Of a DNA stretch of 11,500 nucleotides, positions 6,290-11,500 are shown one piece after another. The notes under the pieces are model-generated. The model saw only the letters and a list, made by a program, of their open reading frames with translations, ran no database searches and was not told the origin of the DNA. Source of the DNA: Chloroflexota bacterium (GTDB lineage Bacteria; Chloroflexota; Dehalococcoidia; Lucifugimonadales; Lucifugimonadaceae); the NCBI GenBank assembly GCA_009837685.1, contig VXTA01000095.1, positions 1 through 11,500 on the forward strand. Direction: 5' to 3'. The first letter of the stretch is position 1. Every line of letters begins with the position of its first letter. The translations under genes were made by a program, and so were the position numbers.

Positions 6290-7156
6290 TCAGGAAGAGC
6301 GAGCCTCGATGACCTCAAGAACACCGGCGATGTCGTTCTCATCCCAGCCGGTCTCCATCATCGTGTGGAACAGTTCCTCAGATTTGATCGCCAACTCTAA
6401 CGAAAGTCCTTCGCTAGTAGCCAAGTCTTTGATGATGCCTAAATCTTTATCGAGGTTGCGAACCGGCGCTGCGGAGTCCTCGAAATCTCGAGCCGCGGTA
6501 ATCGGTGCGCTCCGATCAACCATGGCGCTCGCTCCCCAAGCCACGCTCAACAACTCGGCTGCCACCTCGATGTCGACGCCCGCCGAGTTCGCCAACGCAA
6601 ACGCCTCGGCGGCAGCAACTGTGTGCACGCCTACGAGTAGCTGGTTGATCAACTTCATCGCCGTGCCCGCACCATTCGGCCCCATGTGGCGGACATTGGC
6701 GCCCATCAGATCGAAATACGGCAACGCTTTGGTGAAAGCCTCGTCCGATCCGCCACACATGATCGCCAATGTCCCGGCTGCGGCGCCAGTCGGTCCCCCA
6801 CTGATCGGCGCATCTATGAACATCGCGCCTTTCGCTTCCGCCGCTTCTGCACACTTACGTGAAGTCCCGATATCTACCGTGCTGTGGTCAACAATGATCT
6901 GACCGGGCTCACAAGCCGGAACGACCTCGCCGATTATCACGTCCAACGATGTCTGCACACTAGGTAGGCAGGCGAGGACTACATCGACCTTCGACACCAG
7001 ATCTGCAGACGAACTCGCTCCCGTAGCGCCACGATCGATCATCGCCTCAATCTTCGACTGCGTCCGCGTGTAAACGACCGGCTCTGCACCCTTGGCAAGC
7101 AGATTGTCCGCCATACCCTGTCCCATGTAACCCAGTCCGATGAATCCTACCGACAT
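6290..7156 (-). CDS. 3-hydroxyisobutyrate dehydrogenase / tartronate-semialdehyde reductase family protein
   Basis: This 288-residue cytoplasmic NAD(P)-dependent beta-hydroxyacid dehydrogenase is full length for the family. The N-terminal Rossmann motif GFIGLGYMGQGMA is at 4-16, the substrate-binding motif DAPISGGPTGAAAGTLAIM at 115-133, and the catalytic lysine K168 with N171 in GAGTAMKLINQLL. Family members interconvert 3-hydroxyisobutyrate and methylmalonate semialdehyde, or reduce tartronate semialdehyde to D-glycerate (GarR/GlxR). Next to a tartrate-type dehydrogenase and sugar-acid enzymes the second role is more attractive, but this is inference. The start ATG (7154-7156) has a strong AAGGAG (7166-7171) 9 bases upstream. 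The gene lies 184 bases after the permease gene and 58 bases before the dehydrogenase, so it may head its own transcript with the two oxidoreductases that follow. Confidence 0.9.
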   Translation of the reverse strand: MSVGFIGLGYMGQGMADNLLAKGAEPVVYTRTQSKIEAMIDRGATGASSSADLVSKVDVVLACLPSVQTSLDVIIGEVVPACEPGQIIVDHSTVDIGTSRKCAEAAEAKGAMFIDAPISGGPTGAAAGTLAIMCGGSDEAFTKALPYFDLMGANVRHMGPNGAGTAMKLINQLLVGVHTVAAAEAFALANSAGVDIEVAAELLSVAWGASAMVDRSAPITAARDFEDSAAPVRNLDKDLGIIKDLATSEGLSLELAIKSEELFHTMMETGWDENDIAGVLEVIEARSS

Positions 7157-7165
7157 GTTCGATTG

Positions 7166-7171
7166 CTCCTT
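7166..7171 (-). promoter_or_regulatory. Strong Shine-Dalgarno AAGGAG of the 6290-7156 reductase
   Basis: AAGGAG on the minus strand is 9 bases upstream of ATG 7156. It supports that start codon. Confidence 0.75.
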
Positions 7172-7223
7172 AACCTAGCCTTGCTTAGTTTGCTGAGACG
7201 ACGCTGCGCGCCGATAGTCAATT

Positions 7224-7244
7224 GTGCATCACGAAGTGACGCAC
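7224..7244. promoter_or_regulatory. Imperfect palindrome, possible operator ahead of the oxidoreductase genes
   Basis: GTGC-A-TCAC (7224-7232) and GTGA-C-GCAC (7236-7244) are inverted copies with one mismatch, separated by GAA. The element sits 2 bases upstream, in the minus-strand sense, of a TTGACT hexamer and about 70-90 bases before the reductase start. That is a natural place for a repressor or activator site. The regulator is unknown. Confidence 0.35.
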
Positions 7245-7340
7245 GCGTTCGCTCAAGATAGACGCCGAAAGTATATAAGCGACAGTGCCCGTTGATCCCC
7301 ACGAACGTGGCACGAAGGATCAGGTTGTGCGCCCAGACGA

Positions 7341-8405
7341 CTAATCGAGTTGCCGTAGTTTAGGGTCGAGTCGGTCCCTCAGCCAGTCGCCGAAGAAGTT
7401 CATCGACATCACCAGCAGGAAGATGGATAGACCGGGGAAGAACGACGACCACCATACGCCGTTGATGAGGTACTGGTAGCCTTCGTCTACCATCTTGCCC
7501 CAGGTCGGGATCGGATCCGGGATACCCACACCTAGGAATGACAGCACTGACTCGGTGAGTATTAGGCCGCCAACTCGGAGGGTGGCAATGACCAATACAG
7601 TGCTAACGGTGCCCGGCAGGATGTGCTTCATCATCAGGCGCAGATTGCTGGCACCAGTAATTCGGGCAGCGTTGACATAGTCCAGCGAGCGTATCGTCAG
7701 GACGTCAGCTCGGACGTTTCGTACAAACGGGGGCCAAGCGATCATGGCGATGATGATGATCACCGAAGTCTCGGAAGCGCCGATCGTGGCACCCACCATG
7801 ATGGCGATGAGAAGGAACGGAAGCGCGTTCCAGATGTCGACGAATCTCATCAGGACCTCGTCGAGCCAACCTCCGTAGTACCCGCCCAATATGCCCATCG
7901 CGGTGCCGATGACAACACCAGACAGCAACGCGTAACCAGACACTTTAAGCGAGACTCCCGCACCATGGATGATGCGTGACAAGACGTCCCGACCCAAGCC
8001 GTCGCTACCCAAGATGTATTCATTCCTATTGAAACCCTTCTTGGATGCGATCATGTAACCGATCTGGCCTTCGTCGGTGGTTAGGTCGAATTCGGCTTCA
8101 TCGGCCGCGAGATCGTTCTCCGGCCTCGACTGCCCCCAAGTCGGCTCCATCAAATTGAAGTTGAGTTTCTGGACGTTTGGATCGGTGGGAGCGACCCACT
8201 CCGCACCGATTGCGATAACTGTGATGGAAATCAATATAACGATGGGGATGATGGGCCAACGACGCAAGACATACCAGATCTGTGAAGCCAACGAACGCTT
8301 CACTCTGGTCAAACCAGTCGTTTGGGCATCGAGCCCACCGCGCGGTTCGACGCCGCTTCGCGGCTCAACCGTTGGCATTCTGGTGGGTGAAGGATCGATC
8401 GCCAT
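7341..8405 (-). CDS. ABC transporter permease, DppC/OppC family
   Basis: This is one of two inner-membrane permease subunits of a peptide/nickel/oligosaccharide-type (family 5) ABC importer, 354 residues. The N-terminal tail of about 50 residues is cytoplasmic. Likely membrane segments are at about 51-70, 156-177, 195-210, 212-224, 268-290 and 320-338. The DppC hallmark LGSDGLGRDVLSR is at 132-144. The coupling (EAA-type) loop that contacts the ATPase is LDYVNAARITGASNLRLMMK and following residues (241-264). Between segment 1 and the LGSDGLGRD motif there is a long acidic stretch (about 90-128), longer than I recall for OppC, probably an extra outside loop. The ATG at 8405 has a weak GAGAAG 6 bases upstream. 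The gene follows the DppB-type permease by 31 bases, so the two are clearly co-transcribed. The transported substrate cannot be read from permeases. Confidence 0.93.
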   Translation of the reverse strand: MAIDPSPTRMPTVEPRSGVEPRGGLDAQTTGLTRVKRSLASQIWYVLRRWPIIPIVILISITVIAIGAEWVAPTDPNVQKLNFNLMEPTWGQSRPENDLAADEAEFDLTTDEGQIGYMIASKKGFNRNEYILGSDGLGRDVLSRIIHGAGVSLKVSGYALLSGVVIGTAMGILGGYYGGWLDEVLMRFVDIWNALPFLLIAIMVGATIGASETSVIIIIAMIAWPPFVRNVRADVLTIRSLDYVNAARITGASNLRLMMKHILPGTVSTVLVIATLRVGGLILTESVLSFLGVGIPDPIPTWGKMVDEGYQYLINGVWWSSFFPGLSIFLLVMSMNFFGDWLRDRLDPKLRQLD

Positions 8406-8436
8406 CGTTAACTTCTCATGCGCTCCAGACCATCCA

Positions 8437-9387
8437 TCAGTCGTATCGTATTCTTGGATCGACCAACGCGTAGACGATGTCCGTCAGGAACGTCGCTATC
8501 ACATAGACCAGAATGAACATCAGCACCGCGCCTTGGAGTATCGGAAAGTCATTTCCGTGAACCGCTTGGACGGCCATTAATCCGATGCCAGGACGTGAGA
8601 ATATCGTCTCTACAACCAGTGCCCCTTCGATAAACCCCGCGAAAGCCAAAGTGGATGCCGTCAATGGCTGGATGAGGGCATTTCGGAAGGCGTGTTTCCA
8701 AACAACGAACGTTGTTCCCACACCTTTAGCTCGCGCCAACTTGACGTACTCTGAGTCGAGCACTTCAAGCATCGACGACCTAGTGAGTCGCAGGTACCCG
8801 GCAAGACCACCCAATGACATCGCGGTTACGGGCAGCACTAGATACTCCAATTGCCAAAGCGAAGGTTCCTGGGTCGAGTCCCCTGCCAATCCGGCGGGAA
8901 GCCAGTCCAGCCATACGGCAAAAACCATAATCAGAATTATCGCGAACCAAAATACCGGGATCGATTGACCGATCAGTGCCACAAACCTTCCGCCGTAGTC
9001 GGCCATTGTGCCTCTCTTGATCGCTGACAGTACTCCTAGACTAACGCCAATGGTGCCTGAGAAGAACCATGCGAAGGTGCCAAGCTGAAGACTATGTGGG
9101 ATCTTCTCGCTGATGATTCGGGCAACCGGAAGTTTAAACGCCAGATTCTGACCTAGGTCGCCCCTGAGCACTCTTCCAAGCCAAAGCAAGTATTGCTCAG
9201 GATAGGAACGATCGAGCGCCAACTCTTTGCGGATCTCCGCCACGGCCTCGTCGGATATTCCGTAGCCGGAGGTGGCGAAGAGCAACAACGGGTCACCCAC
9301 AGCCCGAGATAGCGAAAACACAATCGCCGTCGCCGCGATCGTGCTGAGGATCATGAAGAGGAATCTTCTTATTAAGAAACGACGCAT
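8437..9387 (-). CDS. ABC transporter permease, DppB/OppB family
   Basis: This is the partner inner-membrane permease, 316 residues, the usual length. Segment 1 is at about 8-30 (FLFMILSTIAATAIVFSLSR), followed by the typical outside region with the DLGQN motif (77-81). Further segments are at about 101-122, 134-162, 182-200, 242-262 and 286-308. The coupling loop is SEYVKLARAKGVGTTFVVWK and following residues (212-241), and the end PRIRYD is the standard C-terminus of the family. ATG 9387 fits the family start (MRRFLIRRF), but no strong Shine-Dalgarno sequence is seen. The gene is separated from the binding-protein gene by a 212-base gap holding a strong hairpin, which may set lower permease expression relative to the binding protein. 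Confidence 0.93.
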   Translation of the reverse strand: MRRFLIRRFLFMILSTIAATAIVFSLSRAVGDPLLLFATSGYGISDEAVAEIRKELALDRSYPEQYLLWLGRVLRGDLGQNLAFKLPVARIISEKIPHSLQLGTFAWFFSGTIGVSLGVLSAIKRGTMADYGGRFVALIGQSIPVFWFAIILIMVFAVWLDWLPAGLAGDSTQEPSLWQLEYLVLPVTAMSLGGLAGYLRLTRSSMLEVLDSEYVKLARAKGVGTTFVVWKHAFRNALIQPLTASTLAFAGFIEGALVVETIFSRPGIGLMAVQAVHGNDFPILQGAVLMFILVYVIATFLTDIVYALVDPRIRYD

Positions 9388-9599
9388 GATACGGAGAGAT
9401 GTTATCCCATGTCCTCGGCGCTACGCACATCGGCACCCGCTCTCGGACAGATACCTCTTCTTCATTGATTGGCTCTCGCGTCCAGCATGACCAAGATCAT
9501 GGTACGCGCGACGAAAGCACTTTGGGTTTCGTCATCGGGCGTCGCGACATTTTCTGCACGACGCCCGATGACGAAGAACTCGGTTTTGGCGGCTCTATC
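9388..9599. other. 212-base gap between the binding-protein and permease genes
   Basis: No convincing gene is seen in this gap. Its main content is the 17-bp inverted repeat at 9528-9575, close to the end of the binding-protein gene. I saw no clear promoter for the permeases in the remaining 140 bases. Confidence 0.5.
9528..9575. repeat. Perfect 17-bp inverted repeat (strong mRNA hairpin)
   Basis: The arms TTCGTCATCGGGCGTCG (9528-9544) and CGACGCCCGATGACGAA (9559-9575) pair perfectly around a 14-base loop. The hairpin begins 24 bases past the binding-protein stop codon. No T-run follows the stem on either strand, so a classic intrinsic terminator is unlikely. In binding-protein-first ABC operons such hairpins typically protect the upstream message from 3' exonucleases or attenuate read-through; that role is inferred here. 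Confidence 0.8.
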
Positions 9600-11500
9600 C
9601 TATTGAGCCAGCTCGATGTCCCAGAGGTTGTTGATACCGCTGGCTGCGGCTCGGTCTTGCGGCCAAGCTGCGATCTTGTTGCGGTTCCAGAACCAGTCCT
9701 GCGGGACTGCCACGATACCGGGCTGCAGGTTCCAGTAGTAAACGTACTGCAGGTAGCGGTTCGCGTAGTCGGTCGCCTCAGCGGTGTCGGAAGCGCCTGC
9801 CATACCTTGGTAGAGCTCCAAGATCTTCGGCGACTCAAATGCACAGCTGAAACCACCACGGGTCAGCGAGGTCTGCACGAGGCCCTTCGGGAAGTGCCAC
9901 GGGTTCGACTCACGACCCTTGTCGCACGAGGTAACCCAAGGGTGAGTGTTTGCTCGGTTAACAACCGTCGGACGGAAAGTCACGTAGGTGAACTTCAGCG
10001 AGAAGGTTGAAAGCCCGATGTCGGACCAGTAACCGGCAACTGCGTCTGCAACTTCACCCGTTACCGAAGCGCCACCACCAAGCTCCGGACCCGCGTAGAC
10101 CGCGACTTCGAAACGGTGATCACCCAAGATATCGGACTGAACGTTGGTCTTTCGCCAATCAGGATTCTGCGACTTGATAATCTGGACCGCCTGCACCGGG
10201 TCATAACCGTACGTGCACGGACCAGTTCCTGCTGGAGCCTCGTCTGTATACACTCCACCCGGCTCTTGCGTGCACTGCACATTGCCAAAGTTCGGGTGCG
10301 ATGAAGCGAAGTACTCAACGTCAACCACGTTACCAAGACCTGCAAGCAAGGATTCGTTGACTGCTTCGCGATCGATTGCTATCGAGAGCGCGTGCCGAAC
10401 CTGTCGTGCCTGCTCCATGTCGTCTTCACCATGAGCATTGCTGTCAGAGTTTCCGATCCACGCATGGTCGTGCACGAACGGGCCCTTGGGCGGAAGAGGC
10501 TCGCCAGTCTTGGCGTCAACCTTCTCCCACAGGTTGCCAGAGAAGAACAGACCAAGTTGGACTGCGCCGCCAGTACCGGATTGACCCCAGTTGCTGGAGT
10601 CGACGATCAGGTTGGCTGCGTCTTTGGGCTCAAGCTGGGCAGTGTCGATTTGACCGGTGCGTAGGAGAGTTGCACGGTTGGTGGGGTCGCCCGCCTGCAC
10701 CATGATGATGGTGCTGGTCTTCGGGGAGAACTTCCAGTGGTCCGCGTCCGCGGTCAATACGATGCGGTCGTCTGCGATCCACGTGTCAACGAGATACGGA
10801 CCGCTTGCGACGACCGTGTCTCGCACGAATTCTTCGCCTTCAGTCTCAAACGCGTTCTTCGAAAGAACCGGGAATGCCTGACCAGACTGGTTCACATAGT
10901 CATCTTTCCAAGTGCCGTCAAACGCTGGCGTTCCGTCCGCGTTAGTCGCGAAATCCCACTCAACGGTGCTCTCATCGACTACACGCCACTCGCCCCACAG
11001 ACCGGCAAAGTCACCCGCCTGACCGTGAATGGAGGTCGGGTTCGTGACGTTGTTAGCATCGTTCATGCTCCAAGCGACGTCGTCTGCTGTCAACGGACCG
11101 TAATCCTTGTCCTTTGTTCGGAACGTGATCCCATCTTGGATCGTGACACTTGCAGACCTGAAATCTGGGGTCACCGACCACTCGGTCGCAACCCAGGGCA
11201 AAGTCTCGTCACTCGCACCGCGGCGGAACAGAGTCTCTGCAACACCCCAGTTCTTGAGCGCGTCAGATGCCTGGTTGGCGTTTCTGCCGACCTGCTGACC
11301 GACACTCGCGAAACCGATTACAGCAGCGCCGCCCTCGGTCTTGGGGTCCGGTGCGCCGATCGTGCCGATCAAGCTCGCAGTCGCAGTCGCTTGTGGCGCC
11401 TCGACCTCGACGATCTTCTCGACCTCTTTGACGACCTCTTTCAAAACCTCTTTCTCGACCACAACGGTCTGGACCACGGTCTCGCCAGCTACCTGGACCT
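9600..11500 (-). CDS. ABC transporter solute-binding protein, family 5 (partial, 5' end outside the window)
   Basis: This is the extracytoplasmic ligand-binding protein of a peptide/nickel/oligosaccharide-type ABC importer. About 633 codons are present including the stop, and the frame stays open to the right edge. The GTG at 11475-11477 is not taken as the start, because VQVAGET continues upstream and a signal or lipoprotein peptide is expected further out. The visible N-terminus is a Val/Glu/Lys-rich stalk (VVVEKEVLKEVVKEVEKIVE), then an Ala/Thr-rich linker, then the SBP_bac_5 domain with wording such as TFRTKDKDYGPLTADDVAWS, DTVVASGPYLVDTW, RQVRHALSIAIDREAVNESL and AVAGYWSDIG. Such stalks are common in Chloroflexota binding proteins and probably hold the domain off the membrane. 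The protein ends LWDIELAQ at the TAG at 9600-9602. The two permeases follow in the same direction. The ligand is unknown; the downstream enzymes suggest a sugar or sugar acid. Confidence 0.92.
   Translation of the reverse strand, partial: VQVAGETVVQTVVVEKEVLKEVVKEVEKIVEVEAPQATATASLIGTIGAPDPKTEGGAAVIGFASVGQQVGRNANQASDALKNWGVAETLFRRGASDETLPWVATEWSVTPDFRSASVTIQDGITFRTKDKDYGPLTADDVAWSMNDANNVTNPTSIHGQAGDFAGLWGEWRVVDESTVEWDFATNADGTPAFDGTWKDDYVNQSGQAFPVLSKNAFETEGEEFVRDTVVASGPYLVDTWIADDRIVLTADADHWKFSPKTSTIIMVQAGDPTNRATLLRTGQIDTAQLEPKDAANLIVDSSNWGQSGTGGAVQLGLFFSGNLWEKVDAKTGEPLPPKGPFVHDHAWIGNSDSNAHGEDDMEQARQVRHALSIAIDREAVNESLLAGLGNVVDVEYFASSHPNFGNVQCTQEPGGVYTDEAPAGTGPCTYGYDPVQAVQIIKSQNPDWRKTNVQSDILGDHRFEVAVYAGPELGGGASVTGEVADAVAGYWSDIGLSTFSLKFTYVTFRPTVVNRANTHPWVTSCDKGRESNPWHFPKGLVQTSLTRGGFSCAFESPKILELYQGMAGASDTAEATDYANRYLQYVYYWNLQPGIVAVPQDWFWNRNKIAAWPQDRAAASGINNLWDIELAQ
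11398..11477 (-). repeat. Degenerate short tandem repeats coding for the VEK-rich stalk
   Basis: Imperfect copies of a unit like GACCTCTTT/CTCGACC recur through this stretch and encode alternating Val-Glu/Lys residues in the binding-protein stalk. The repeats drift in sequence, so they reflect the coding pattern rather than a recent expansion. Such stretches often vary in length between related strains. Confidence 0.5.

Larger units (their letters stand above)
7157..7340. other. 184-base gap between the permease and reductase genes
   Basis: No coding sequence is seen here. The gap holds the AAGGAG ribosome binding site of the reductase, a TTGACT hexamer on the minus strand (AGTCAA at 7216-7221) that could be a -35 but has no good -10 at normal spacing, and an imperfect palindrome at 7224-7244. 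A second small inverted repeat, CCACG-AA-CGTGG, lies at 7299-7310 near the end of the permease gene. No stem followed by a T-run was found, so read-through from the transporter genes is possible. Confidence 0.5.

Noticed and set aside
6309-6902. Plus-strand open frame of 197 codons
   Set aside because: It is antisense to the hydroxyacid reductase, which has all its catalytic motifs.
8077-8580. Plus-strand open frame of 167 codons
   Set aside because: It is antisense across the junction of the two permease genes and has no recognisable domain.
9528-9575. The long inverted repeat as an intrinsic terminator
   Set aside because: No T-run follows the stem on either strand.
9399-10010. Plus-strand open frame of 203 codons
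   Set aside because: It runs antisense to the end of the binding-protein gene, reads through the hairpin, and its translation is low-quality and Val/Arg-rich. It is a shadow of the real gene.
11475-11477. GTG as the start of the binding protein
   Set aside because: The frame remains open upstream to the edge with the same stalk-like composition, and no signal peptide follows the GTG.
1-11500. CRISPR arrays, tRNA or rRNA genes, insertion sequences, riboswitches
   Set aside because: Reading both strands showed no regularly spaced direct repeats, no cloverleaf or rRNA signature, no transposase and no recognisable riboswitch core.

Overview
The window looks like a piece of a free-living bacterial chromosome, most likely Chloroflexota of the SAR202/Dehalococcoidia type. 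This is an inference. It rests on a solute-binding protein that begins with a long Val/Glu/Lys-rich stalk (common in those lineages), on family-5 type ABC import genes embedded among sugar-acid and hydroxy-acid enzymes, and on TTG start codons. No rRNA, tRNA, CRISPR array or transposase was seen.

Layout. Bases 1-181 are a non-coding leader holding a perfect hairpin repeat. Bases 182-1927 (+) encode an IlvD/Edd-family sugar-acid dehydratase. All remaining genes are on the minus strand. At 1921-2281 lies a small DUF2442-like gene broken by a one-base frameshift; once repaired, its end overlaps the dehydratase end tail to tail. At 2344-4017 lies a beta-class DNA methyltransferase fused to a C-terminal Mrr-like PD-(D/E)xK nuclease domain. 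Read right to left from the window edge, the rest is: an ABC solute-binding protein (9600 to beyond 11500, partial), two DppB/DppC-type permeases (8437-9387 and 7341-8405), a 3-hydroxyisobutyrate/tartronate-semialdehyde-type reductase (6290-7156), a tartrate/D-malate-type dehydrogenase (5167-6231) and an aldo/keto reductase of the aldose 1-dehydrogenase type (4128-5141).

How the genes may work together. The transporter genes and three oxidoreductases are collinear with short gaps, and the dehydratase lies beyond the methyltransferase. A plausible reading is uptake and oxidation of a sugar or sugar acid: the aldo/keto reductase makes an aldonolactone, the IlvD-type enzyme dehydrates the aldonate, and the tartrate-type dehydrogenase and the reductase handle C4/C3 hydroxy acids. 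No transporter ATPase is present, so the importer must draw ATPases from elsewhere.

The methyltransferase-nuclease and the broken DUF2442 gene form an AT-richer block between the metabolic genes (47-50% GC in counted 60-base lines, against about 58% in flanking lines), so they look like an accessory insertion. The items most worth a second look are the single-chain methyltransferase-nuclease with a palindrome over its putative promoter, the exactly repairable DUF2442 frameshift, and the 17-bp perfect inverted repeat between the binding-protein and permease genes. I found no clearly undescribed multi-gene system.
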